From Candidatus Kuenenia stuttgartensis (lineage in GTDB: Bacteria > Planctomycetota > Planctomycetia > Planctomycetales > Planctomycetaceae), in assembly GCA_945861465.1 (NCBI GenBank), contig CAMAVB010000015.1, positions 1 to 55,238 on the forward strand: a stretch of DNA of 55,238 bases, read 5' to 3'. A model generated the notes under the pieces. That model ran no database searches and was not told the DNA's origin. It saw only the letters and a list, made by a program, of their open reading frames with translations. Positions 8,836 to 16,833 of this stretch are shown piece by piece; the first letter of the stretch is position 1; each line of letters begins with the position of its first letter. The position numbers were made by a program, and so were the translations under genes.

Positions 8836-9405
8836 ATGTCCAATCGATGGGACTTGGCTCGCGCGTCGCTGGCACGCCGATTTTTCCTGGCGACGGTCCT
8901 TCAGGGTGCCGTGATCCTGCTGCTGGGCTTTTCGCTGGGACTTGTCTTCGGACATCCCGAGCCGACGGAAATACTGGAGCTGCCCACCGCATTCCAGTTC
9001 GGAACGATGTTTCTGGCGATCGGCAGCTGGTGCCTGCACGACGCACACACCAACGTGCGTCTGGAACGCCAACGCCGGTTTCGCACGTCGCTGCTGTTGG
9101 CATTGGGATCGGCCATGCTGTTTGTGTCGGTTCAGTCCTACGGAATGTGGGCACTCGTCAAATCCATTTCGCCCCAACTGGAAATGCAGACCAGCATTCA
9201 CGGCATGGTCATCATGTTCGCGGCGATTCACGCCATGCACTTTATCGTGGCGCAGTCCATCCTGCTCTGGGTGACGCTTTCAGCTTTCTCAGATCGCTAT
9301 GACCATGAATACTATTGGGGAGTCACATTCGCCGGCTGGTGCTGGCATGTGCTCGGCATCGTCTGGATCGGCATTCTGTGTATCTTTGCGATTGCCGCAG
9401 TTTAG
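8836..9405 (+). CDS. Heme-copper oxidase subunit III-like membrane protein
   Basis: The ATG at 8836 gives 189 residues; a TTG at 8749 would add 29 unconserved ones. Five transmembrane helices are visible, from RRFFLATVLQGAVILLLGF to VLGIVWIGILCIFAIAAV. The last two (HGMVIMFAAIHAMHFIVAQ, then YYWGVTFAGWCWHVLGIVW) carry the His-rich and Trp-His signature of cytochrome c/quinol oxidase subunit III. Five helices match the shorter quinol-oxidase-type subunit III rather than the seven-helix mitochondrial type. No subunit I or II gene is next to it, so it is either an orphan subunit or a paralogue with another role. Confidence 0.75.
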   Translation: MSNRWDLARASLARRFFLATVLQGAVILLLGFSLGLVFGHPEPTEILELPTAFQFGTMFLAIGSWCLHDAHTNVRLERQRRFRTSLLLALGSAMLFVSVQSYGMWALVKSISPQLEMQTSIHGMVIMFAAIHAMHFIVAQSILLWVTLSAFSDRYDHEYYWGVTFAGWCWHVLGIVWIGILCIFAIAAV

Positions 9406-9939
9406 TTTTGCTCCATCTCGGGAACATCAGTCTTTACTTGTCATCCATCCAGTCCGCGCACAGCAACTCCGCCTGTTGCAGCACTGTCTTCACCGCTTCT
9501 TCGGTTCAACGACAAATGAAGTGTGCGGGGATTTTCTGAGGCATTTCTCCGATGTCCAATGGTGGGATTCGGGAGTGGTTTCGGATGGAATCCAGCGTCG
9601 TCGGCAGAATTGCTGCGTAGTCGCTGGTTCTGACTCTATCAAATCGTTAACCGCGCTCGGGGAACCGGGGTATTTTGCTCTGGCTGCAAAATTCTGCAAA
9701 TCCAACAATCAAACCAACCCGCGACCAACCACGCTCGATTTCGCAAACAGTCTGTTGGATAATCCGCGTGAATGAGTTGCTTGCCACTGGCTTTGCCAGC
9801 GTGCGCCCCCCTGCCCCGCCGGAAGCACTGGCAGAGCCAGTGGCACACATCACATCACATCACTACACGACTGACCGAGCCGTAGCAGTCCGCTGATCGC
9901 TGATCGCTGATCGCAACGTGTGTCAGGAACTGACTCTCG
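9406..9939. other. Intergenic region, no gene seen
   Basis: The 534 bases between the converging subunit III and regulator genes hold the inverted repeat at 9781-9845 and a short tandem CTGATCG run near 9893-9914. Small open frames lack start signals and recognisable content. Confidence 0.6.
9781..9845. repeat. Inverted repeat (TGCCACTGGCTTTGCCAG family)
   Basis: TGCCACTGGCTTTGCCAG (9782-9799) and CTGGCAGAGCCAGTGGCA (9828-9845) pair at 17 of 18 positions around a C-rich 28-base loop. It lies between converging genes and could end transcription from both sides, although it has no T tract. Confidence 0.7.
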
Positions 9940-10983
9940 TCACCGTGCCTCCGCACTTAAGTTGTGATCTTCAATCTTCTTGTGCAGCGTGTTGCGGTTA
10001 ATACCCAGTCGTGTGGCCGTTCTTGTCTGCACGCCCTGACTCTGTCGCAGCACCTGCAGGAGCAGTTCCTTCTCGACAACATTCATCACTCCGTTGTAAG
10101 CATCAACACTATCTTCGCCAAGCTGAGCAAGGCGACGACTGACCAGATCTGTACATAGTGATTCAAGGTCCTCTGATGCACGGCGACCGATACGGACAGG
10201 TGCCAGTCCTCGAACATGAGGCGGCAGCAGGTCGTCCGTAATCTCACTGCTGGTTGAGAGCACCAATGCTCGTTCGATGTAGTTCTGAAGTTCTCGCACG
10301 TTTCCCGGCCAGTCATACTGCTGTAGGAATCGCAGTGCGTCGGGAGTTATACGCGGGGAAGGATATCCGTTTGCCAAAGCGTACCGTCGCAAAAAGAAAT
10401 TCACGAGGTCGCCAATATCGCTGCCACGTTCCCGCAACGCTGGCAGATAAATCGGAATCACATTCAGTCGGTAAAACAAGTCTTCGCGAAAACGTCCGGC
10501 AACGATCTCATCCTGCAGATCCACGTTCGTCGCCGCGATCACGCGAACATCCACGCGAATCGTCTTCGTATCGCCAACACGTTCAAATTCATGCTCCTGC
10601 AGAACTCGCAGCAACTTCACCTGAAGCTGATAACTGACGCTGTTGATTTCGTCCAGAAAAATTGAACCACCGTGCGCCGCTTCAAACCTACCAGTCCGAT
10701 TCTCAATAGCACTGGTGAAAGCTCCTTTGGCATGACCGAACAGTTCACTTTCCAGCAGACTTTCTGACAACGCACCACAGTTCACGCGGATAAACGGACC
10801 TGTGGCCCGAGGGCTTAATTCATGCAGTGCCCGAGCGATCAATTCCTTTCCCGTCCCTGTCTCTCCCGTCAGAAGCACCGTAGCCGACGTTGGCGCGACC
10901 TTGCGGGTCATCCGGTATACATCCAGCATCGGTGGACTACTGCCGATGAGACCGCTGATGAGCTTGGTTTCAGAATCAGACAT
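9940..10983 (-). CDS. Sigma-54-dependent transcriptional activator (AAA+ and Fis-type HTH, no receiver)
   Basis: Nearly the whole protein is the AAA+ module of bacterial enhancer-binding proteins. Walker A is GETGTGKE at about 44-51 of the longer frame, Walker B SIFLDE at 111-116, and the arginine-finger region is [13 protein letters not shown]. The C-terminus has a Fis-type helix-turn-helix ([19 protein letters not shown]). There is no N-terminal receiver, GAF or PAS domain, as in PspF, so activity must be controlled by a partner or by expression. The sigma-54 contact loop reads GAFTSA instead of GAFTGA. I chose the ATG at 10983 over a GTG at 10995; neither has a strong ribosome site. No sigma-54 (-24/-12) promoter was found nearby, so its targets are unknown. 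Confidence 0.93.
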   Translation of the reverse strand: MSDSETKLISGLIGSSPPMLDVYRMTRKVAPTSATVLLTGETGTGKELIARALHELSPRATGPFIRVNCGALSESLLESELFGHAKGAFTSAIENRTGRFEAAHGGSIFLDEINSVSYQLQVKLLRVLQEHEFERVGDTKTIRVDVRVIAATNVDLQDEIVAGRFREDLFYRLNVIPIYLPALRERGSDIGDLVNFFLRRYALANGYPSPRITPDALRFLQQYDWPGNVRELQNYIERALVLSTSSEITDDLLPPHVRGLAPVRIGRRASEDLESLCTDLVSRRLAQLGEDSVDAYNGVMNVVEKELLLQVLRQSQGVQTRTATRLGINRNTLHKKIEDHNLSAEAR

Positions 10984-11627
10984 AATAATTGACACGAAAG
11001 GAAAGGGCTAAACCGCTCAAATTGCGTGCATCTTCGTGCATCCTGCGCAATTAATGTGCACAACCGAGCACTTCTTCGTCGCAAATGGCCTCAATATCAT
11101 GCGATTGTATACCACTGCTCCCGGTTTAGTAGCAATTCATTGCATAATTCTTGGACGTGAGCGTTAAATTTGTGCGACTCATGGAGACACAATTTCGTAT
11201 TCAAGACACCTTCCGCGAATGTGGGCACCGGCCATTTCTATTGAAGACTCCATCCATCAGGACTGTTATTCCCGCCACCGGCGACCAGTTTTGAATCCTG
11301 TGAAAACTATGGGGAAGATTGCAAATTCTGCAGATACACCTGCGAAACGTTTTCGAGTTTCAAACCTTCTCATGAATGCGGCGCGACGTGTACAGCTTCG
11401 AGAAGCCTGGGCGATCGAAGACACGGGCTGATAATGCGGTTCATCATCGGAGCCAGTCGTATTGCCAGGCAAGTCTTTTCCGGTCGTGAGACTGTCGGCG
11501 ACCACCGGCTAATTTCTGCCATCCTTTCAGGATGAATCGCTTTCCTGGCGTCACCTGTGCATCACTGCAGAAACCACGTACAATCATCCCATCGTGCTCG
11601 TATTTGCAGCCACACCTGTGCCAGAAA
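10984..11627. other. Divergent intergenic region
   Basis: 644 bases separate the regulator from the diverging DUF1501 gene. Both promoters must lie here. The one structured element I see is the inverted repeat AATTGCG/CGCAATT at 11020-11052. Open frames in this stretch, such as 11219-11431, show no support. Confidence 0.5.
11020..11052. promoter_or_regulatory. Possible operator: inverted repeat with internal TGCATC direct repeat
   Basis: AATTGCG (11020-11026) and CGCAATT (11046-11052) are inverted around a spacer holding two TGCATC copies separated by TTCG. It lies 37 bases upstream of the sigma-54 regulator start. Self-regulation is a guess. Confidence 0.25.
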
Positions 11628-13103
11628 ATGAAAATAAACGTTCGTCATTCACACATCTTTCAGGTTCCGCGCCGCACGCTCCTCGACCAACTGGGGGATG
11701 GATTCGGTGCGACGGCGCTGGCGGTCATGCTGCCGGGCGAATCGGGAGCTGCGGCGAGTGAACGAAATTCGGGCGACAGACGTGAATCAACGGCATTGGC
11801 GGGCAGGTGTCACCATCGTCCAACCGCAAACAGCGTCATCCAGATCTTCTGTCCGGGCGGCATGAGTCACGTGGATACGTGGGACTACCGGCCTGAACTG
11901 GAACGGGCTCATGGAACATCCTTCGACGCGGAACTTGGCAAGCAGACGTTCGCCGGAGTTGCGGGAACGTATGCGAAGAGCTTCTGGCGATTTCGCCAGC
12001 ACGGGGAATGCGGTCGCTGGCTGAGTGACCTGTTTCCGCTGATGAGCCGACACGTGGACGACATGGCCTTTATCCACTCGATGCAGAATAAGTCGGCTCT
12101 GCACGGGCCGGCAATGTTCATGATGAACAGTGGCTTCATTCGTCCGGGATTTCCCAGCATGGGATCGTGGGTCACTTACGGACTTGGATGTGAAACGGAC
12201 AATCTGCCTTCGTTTGTGGTGTTGCCTGACGTGCGTGGCCTCCCGCCGGGCGGGGCCGGTAACTGGAACGCCGGTTTTCTGCCAGCCGTGCATCAGGGAA
12301 CGATCATCGAAACTGCCACAGACAAGCCGCCGATCGCAAATCTGTTTCCGGCGAACGCACAAAGTAACTTCGACGGCGCAAGGCGGGAATTTCTGCGATT
12401 TATCAACCGGCAACATGCCGATGAACGTCCGGCAGATTCTCTTCTTGAAGCGCGCATTGCCAGCTATGAACTGGCTGCGAAACTGCAACTGAGTGCTCCC
12501 GAAGCTGTGGGTCTGGCCCGCGAAACGGATTCCATTCACCAGCTGTATGCGCTCGCCGACGAAGACATCGGCCCGTTTGGCCGGCAGTGCCTGCTGGCTC
12601 GCCGATTTGTGGAACGCGGCGTGCGTTTCGTTCAGATCTTCTGCGGTGCGGAGAACACGAGTTCCAAAAAAATCCGCCCGAACTGGGATTCACACGAAGA
12701 CATCGTCCGCGATCACGGTTACTGGGGCCGCATTCTGGACACCGGCGTGCATGCTCTGTTGAGTGACCTCAAATCACGTGGCCTGTTGGATTCGACGCTG
12801 GTCTTCTGTACAACAGAATTTGGTCGGCAACCCTTTATGCAGGGTAAGCAGTTGGGCCGCGATCACAACCCGGGCGTCTTTACGTCATGGCTGGCGGGTG
12901 GCGGCATTAAGGGCGGAACCAGTTACGGCACCAGCGACGACGTCGGCTTCAAAGCTGCCGAAAACCCAACGTACAGTTACGACCTGCATGCCACCGCGTT
13001 ACATCTGCTGGGCATTGACCATGAACGCCTGACATATTATCAAAACGGCATCCAGCGCCGTCTGACCGATGTCCATGGACACGTCATTCGCGAGATTCTC
13101 TGA
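11628..13103 (+). CDS. DUF1501 secreted protein (sulfatase-like fold)
   Basis: About 491 residues with the hallmarks of DUF1501: IQIFCPGGMSHVDTWDYRP near the N-terminus, SHVDTWD-type metal ligands, HSMQNKSALHGPAMFMMNSG, RRFVERGVRFVQIF, WDSHEDIVRDHGYWG, STLVFCTTEFGRQPF and GRDHNPGVFTSWLAGGGI. The family is related to alkaline-phosphatase-type sulfatases; its biochemical role is not established. PRRTLLDQLGDGFGATALAV resembles a twin-arginine leader. I start at the ATG at 11628; the 32 codons upstream of it in the frame are not leader-like. Planctomycete DUF1501 genes usually follow a PSD1 gene, but here the gene stands alone. Confidence 0.9.
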   Translation: MKINVRHSHIFQVPRRTLLDQLGDGFGATALAVMLPGESGAAASERNSGDRRESTALAGRCHHRPTANSVIQIFCPGGMSHVDTWDYRPELERAHGTSFDAELGKQTFAGVAGTYAKSFWRFRQHGECGRWLSDLFPLMSRHVDDMAFIHSMQNKSALHGPAMFMMNSGFIRPGFPSMGSWVTYGLGCETDNLPSFVVLPDVRGLPPGGAGNWNAGFLPAVHQGTIIETATDKPPIANLFPANAQSNFDGARREFLRFINRQHADERPADSLLEARIASYELAAKLQLSAPEAVGLARETDSIHQLYALADEDIGPFGRQCLLARRFVERGVRFVQIFCGAENTSSKKIRPNWDSHEDIVRDHGYWGRILDTGVHALLSDLKSRGLLDSTLVFCTTEFGRQPFMQGKQLGRDHNPGVFTSWLAGGGIKGGTSYGTSDDVGFKAAENPTYSYDLHATALHLLGIDHERLTYYQNGIQRRLTDVHGHVIREIL

Positions 13104-13453
13104 GCCGCGCTCTACCTCGCGCGGTCGAGGATGGCACTTTCGTTTAGCCGCGTGGGCAACGCCCCGCGCTTTGTATCTCAAATCTCAAATCCGAAATTTC
13201 GAATCGCGCGATCGCGGCCCGCTGGGCACGCGGTTCAACGAGTCAATGACAACGGCGCGGTTCGTATTGCAGAACCAAACGAAAGAGAGCCCGACAAGTT
13301 TGGTGACTTGCCAGGCTTTTAAGGAGGAAATTCAAGGGCACTCAGCTCTTGTTAGGGTCGGCGCAGAAATAACTATCGACTTCCGGACGTGGAGCACGTT
13401 TTTAACGTGCTCGGCACGATGGAATCGTGCTCCACTTATTTCTGTCGCAGTCC
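13104..13453. other. Intergenic region between converging genes
   Basis: 350 bases hold the nested hairpin at 13361-13448 and no gene I can support. Confidence 0.6.
13361..13448. repeat. Nested hairpin repeat
   Basis: Outer arms GCGCAGAAATAA (13361-13372) and TTATTTCTGTCGC (13436-13448) enclose GTGGAGCACG (13389-13398) and CGTGCTCCAC (13426-13435). Inside are two further small hairpins (AGCACGTTTTTAACGTGCT and GCACGATGGAATCGTGC). The structure could form a three-way junction. It lies between converging genes. Confidence 0.65.
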
Positions 13454-14200
13454 TTAGTCGAATACTTCCGCCATTGATGCCAATCGGAATCCGCCGAACA
13501 GACTCTTTCGCTGCGGCTGGGCGGTTCGCACGACCTTGTGAGCGTTGGGTGATGCGTTCTGCGGTGTTGCGGAATAGTTTCCGTTGTTGCAATTCTGGCA
13601 CGATGCCGGGACCGGGCCGTAGGTTGCTCCATGATATCCATGGCAACCGGCTCCGCCCTGCGGGCAGACGCGAGCGTGATAATTGCTCGGATACGGCACT
13701 CCCGGAATCATGTCCGAACGAGACTGCCAGGTCGGCACCTTGGTGTAGTAGTAACCCAGCTGAGTCGTATCAGTTGGCTGGTAGACGGTCGGATAGTTCG
13801 CAATGAATCCCCCGCCGGGCGTTCCGTACGCATGTTGTGGCAGGTAAGAACCGTACCATGCTCCATCATAGTTGACGGGCATGTGAGTTGGAGGATTCCA
13901 GCCCGCGTCCGGGTAAGCTTTAGTAGCACAGCACTTCGCGAGGCACCCGTTTGGACACAGCGGCCGCGTCCAGATTGACCCACAGCGAGAACAACGCGAA
14001 TCGTAACACGAAGTCGCGAATTGTTGGCCGCCGCCATGATTGCATGACTGACAGCTATTCCCTTGAGTCGGCTGGTGAGTGCCATTCTGCTGACCGGCAC
14101 CGTGTTGGGAGTCACTACCCTGCGGCGACTGCCCGAACGCATAGCCATCGTTGAGAACGCAGATGGCCATTGCCACCAGACTTAAAGTCAAATGTTTCAT
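13454..14200 (-). CDS. Secreted Cys/Gly-rich protein
   Basis: 248 residues with a clear signal peptide (MKHLTLSLVAMAICVLNDGYAFGQ). The mature part is low-complexity: Gln/Gly-rich, then a Cys-rich segment (SCYDSRCSRCGSIWTRPLC, CLAKCCATKAY), then Tyr/Pro/Gly-rich sequence (WYGSYLPQHAYGTPGGGF). The C-terminal KSLFGGFRLASMAEVFD is more ordered. There are about 15 cysteines but no CXXCH site. No enzyme family was recognised. It is the first of three adjacent exported low-complexity proteins on this strand, which suggests a cell-wall or surface-layer role. That is inference from composition only. Confidence 0.75.
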   Translation of the reverse strand: MKHLTLSLVAMAICVLNDGYAFGQSPQGSDSQHGAGQQNGTHQPTQGNSCQSCNHGGGQQFATSCYDSRCSRCGSIWTRPLCPNGCLAKCCATKAYPDAGWNPPTHMPVNYDGAWYGSYLPQHAYGTPGGGFIANYPTVYQPTDTTQLGYYYTKVPTWQSRSDMIPGVPYPSNYHARVCPQGGAGCHGYHGATYGPVPASCQNCNNGNYSATPQNASPNAHKVVRTAQPQRKSLFGGFRLASMAEVFD

Positions 14201-14257
14201 GGTGTCCTTCCCCTGAAATCCAGAGCGTAAATTTAAAGCGACCGAGATCTCAGCGAT

Positions 14258-15280
14258 TTACCATGTCTGATGCGGCAGACGTTGTGGTGCAGTCTGAGGA
14301 TTGTAGTTACCGATTGTCGTGATCCGGCTGGATGGAATACCGGAATTGTAATTGTACGCATGGTTCACATTCGGAGCCAAAGGCACCGAGATCGGCATTC
14401 CATACTGTTGTGTCGCGTAGATCTGCGTGTCGTTCGGATTGATGTAGTCCGGCTGATCTGCGTAGGTCATGTGGTATGCGCCGAAAGGCGGACAACCCTG
14501 ACCGCAGCAGCCGGACGGAATCATCCAGCCGAAGAGTTTGTCAGCCAGCCGAGCGTTCTTGTTACGGAAACTCATCGCCTGCCCACGGCAGTGATCCCGG
14601 CAGGCAGAGCCCGTTCCTGAATCCACGGAATGGGCAAACAGCGTTACACCGTCGTCGCACCCGTTCACGCCATTGTATCCGCTGCGATATCGACGACCAT
14701 CACGGTCGCGACACTGGCATGGAGCACAATTGCAGAAGCGGCACCAGCTGGCGGGCATTCCCGATGCATCTCCGGACGAGAAGACTCTGTTGCAGTCCGT
14801 CGCCGCGTAGAAACTTCCGCCGTTGTCGCCGCTGCCCGTGTTGCGCCCTTGCCCGCAATTGCAGTTTGGGCCACAGTTACAGCCTTGGCCAGCATTGCGC
14901 CCTTGCCCGCAATTGCAGTTTGGGCCACAGTTACAGCCTTGACCAGCATTGCAGCCTTGGCCAGCGTTACAGCCTGAATTGCCATCGGACTCGCGTGGCT
15001 GCGGACAGTAGCCCGAGCTTCCTGGAGACCCGCCGTGACCCGGAACGGCACAGCCTGGTGCGACCTTGCATCCTTCGCCACAGGCGGTTTGGGCGTGACT
15101 GACATGCCGGACTTGAGGCCCGGACTGACGGGCAGACATTTGCACGACCCCGACATCGGAGGACGATTTGTCTGACCGATCCGACATCCGCACGACGCCG
15201 TCCTGCCCGACGGCAAGTCCCGCCATCAGGATCGTACACAGCATCGCTGTCGTACGAAGGGTTTTTGAATAGGAGATCAT
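14258..15280 (-). CDS. Secreted Cys-rich repeat protein (CNCGPNCNCGQG repeats)
   Basis: 340 residues with a signal peptide (TLRTTAMLCTILMAGLAVGQ). The middle, about residues 103-148, is built from the 18-residue unit NAGQGCNCGPNCNCGQGR, dense in Cys, Gly and Asn. It is followed by another Cys cluster (WCRFCNCAPCQCRDRDGRR) and a folded-looking C-terminus (NARLADKLFGWMIPSGCCG). The Cys spacing could bind metal or form disulfide cross-links. The gene is 57 bases upstream of the other Cys-rich secreted gene and probably co-transcribed with it. No known family was recognised. Confidence 0.75.
   Translation of the reverse strand: MISYSKTLRTTAMLCTILMAGLAVGQDGVVRMSDRSDKSSSDVGVVQMSARQSGPQVRHVSHAQTACGEGCKVAPGCAVPGHGGSPGSSGYCPQPRESDGNSGCNAGQGCNAGQGCNCGPNCNCGQGRNAGQGCNCGPNCNCGQGRNTGSGDNGGSFYAATDCNRVFSSGDASGMPASWCRFCNCAPCQCRDRDGRRYRSGYNGVNGCDDGVTLFAHSVDSGTGSACRDHCRGQAMSFRNKNARLADKLFGWMIPSGCCGQGCPPFGAYHMTYADQPDYINPNDTQIYATQQYGMPISVPLAPNVNHAYNYNSGIPSSRITTIGNYNPQTAPQRLPHQTW
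14841..14948 (-). repeat. 54-bp tandem repeat inside the Cys-rich protein gene
   Basis: Two head-to-tail 54-base copies (14841-14894 and 14895-14948) differ at about one base, and partial copies follow to about 14975. Each unit is 18 codons, so copy number can change without a frameshift. Confidence 0.85.
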
Positions 15281-15394
15281 ATTGGCTTCTACCTGATCAA
15301 GAAGACTGAGTGATCCAAGTGGCGTCGGCGAGCAGACAAATGACCGCCGTCCAAAGTTGTCTTTTCTGAAGTCGAGTCGAGGTCGTCACACGCA

Positions 15395-16279
15395 TTAATG
15401 GCTATATGAATGGTCATATGAACGGTAACTGCGTGAACGGCCGAATGGAGGATGGAACAAGGTGAAGGGACTGATGTGAGAATTGTATTTCACGTCAACT
15501 CTAGTGCCCTCCAGTTTCCAGTCTTCGTGAGACCAGACACCGAACGGGGAAACCAGGAATCCACCATTGACTTTGTAGTAATAGGGCGGATACATCGCGT
15601 GGTATTCATGAGCATAGAGCATTTCGTGCGGATGAAACGCTGGATGCATGATGGCGGCTCCGCCCATTTGCTGCGGGATGCCAGGAATCGGTGACGGATA
15701 CAGCGCTGCTCCGGTCTGCGGATACCGGCCTTGCGAAGACATCGGGTAGTATCCGCCTTGCGGTTGCGGAGTCATCATGCCCCCGCCCGTGTACGCAGGT
15801 TGGGCGGGACTCATCGAATTCGCCGGATGAACGGGAATCCCATGCGATGATCCTCGCGGCATCGGACTGGCATGCTGTGGTCCCGAAACAGGAGAAATGT
15901 CCGGGAGCACTGGAGTAGCTTCGATCGGGACAGGCTGCAGGGCAGACGGTGATGGTGCTGGTGACGCTTGAGGAGGTCGATCCTGTGAGTCCTGTGGACT
16001 TCCGGACGTCTGATGAACCGCCACAGACTGACGCTCAGCGTCCTGCACCACGGCTCGTTCAATGCCGCCCGGCTTTGGTTTTGATTTTGTTCGAACGGCT
16101 GGCGGTTGTGCGGGCTTAGAAACCGCAGACGCCTCGTGATTGCCCGATATTCTATGCTTCCACCAGCCAGTCAGACCCGTCGGTGCTGAATTCGGCTTTC
16201 CTGGTGCCGAGTCGGCGGCAACCGCGCTGCCTGCGCAAATGACGCCCATCATCAGCGCTACTAACCCCTTGCGTAGCAT
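15395..16279 (-). CDS. Secreted Pro-rich protein
   Basis: The ATG at 16279 is preceded by AGGGGG six bases upstream and begins a clean signal peptide (MLRKGLVALMMGVICAGSAVAA), giving 294 residues; the frame stays open to 16531 without a better start. The mature protein is Pro/Ser/Gln-rich (SPAPSPSALQPVPIEATPV, YTGGGMMTPQPQGGYYPMSS). It ends in a more ordered C-terminus with aromatic residues (FLVSPFGVWSHEDWKLEGTR, HISPFTLFHPPFGRSRSY). No family was recognised. It lies 114 bases upstream of the Cys-rich pair and on the same strand, so the three may form one secreted-protein operon. Confidence 0.7.
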   Translation of the reverse strand: MLRKGLVALMMGVICAGSAVAADSAPGKPNSAPTGLTGWWKHRISGNHEASAVSKPAQPPAVRTKSKPKPGGIERAVVQDAERQSVAVHQTSGSPQDSQDRPPQASPAPSPSALQPVPIEATPVLPDISPVSGPQHASPMPRGSSHGIPVHPANSMSPAQPAYTGGGMMTPQPQGGYYPMSSQGRYPQTGAALYPSPIPGIPQQMGGAAIMHPAFHPHEMLYAHEYHAMYPPYYYKVNGGFLVSPFGVWSHEDWKLEGTRVDVKYNSHISPFTLFHPPFGRSRSYRSYDHSYSH

Positions 16280-16833
16280 TTCAGCCCCCTCCATGGAATC
16301 CGCGGAACGTCCGGTGGTCCGCATTGGCGGCAGGTTGACAACAACCTGAACACGCCTGATTGTTCTGATTTCGAATGCAGCCTCAGATTCACACTGAATC
16401 CGTCTGTGCTCTGTCAGGTTTCTGCCTCGCCAACCTACCAGCTCAGTCGCCAGCCGGTTGTGCAAAGCCGGAAATACTCCCGACACTCTTGTTGTTCGGC
16501 CAGTATCGATCCTGTGGATGAACCATTCCATACCGGTAGAATCAATGATTTGGGCATCAGAACAGGTTTGCTCAGATGAGTCTTCTCAATCCAAAAAAAC
16601 ACCGCGATCAGTTTTTTTTGCCCGATTTACCTATCGTCAATCCCTGACGCCGCAAGGGTTTGTTTATTACACTCCTTTCCTGGGGACTATGGTTTTAGTC
16701 GTTTAACGGGAAGCCGCAGGCGTCGCTGCCGCATTCGCGTTCGCCTGCGGCTCGCCGTTAAACGAATTTTCTGACTCTGTGAACTCGGCTTCCGAGGAAT
16801 TAACAGGATGCTCTTACGGCAAAGGAAGCCCGA
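16280..16833. other. Divergent intergenic region
   Basis: 554 bases between the Pro-rich protein and the topoisomerase A gene. It contains an A/T-rich stretch around 16590-16622 and the inverted repeat at 16700-16764. No supported gene. Confidence 0.6.
16700..16764. repeat. Inverted repeat CGTTTAACGG...GCCGCAGGCG, copy 1
   Basis: Arms 16700-16722 and 16742-16764 pair at 21 of 23 positions. The same arms recur at 21568-21646, downstream of the topoisomerase B gene. This copy lies 70 bases before the topoisomerase A start. Confidence 0.85.

Noticed and set aside
14841-14975. Possible CRISPR-like array
   Set aside because: Units are 54 bases, adjacent without spacers and in frame within a coding gene.
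14476-15102. 208-codon plus-strand frame with repeated SLGHSYSLGQHCALARN-like units
   Set aside because: The repeat is the antisense shadow of the 54-bp tandem repeat in the Cys-rich secreted gene, which has a signal peptide and sensible composition.
16600-16625. T-rich run as a terminator of the Pro-rich gene
   Set aside because: It lies upstream of that minus-strand gene, not downstream, and has no stem beside it.
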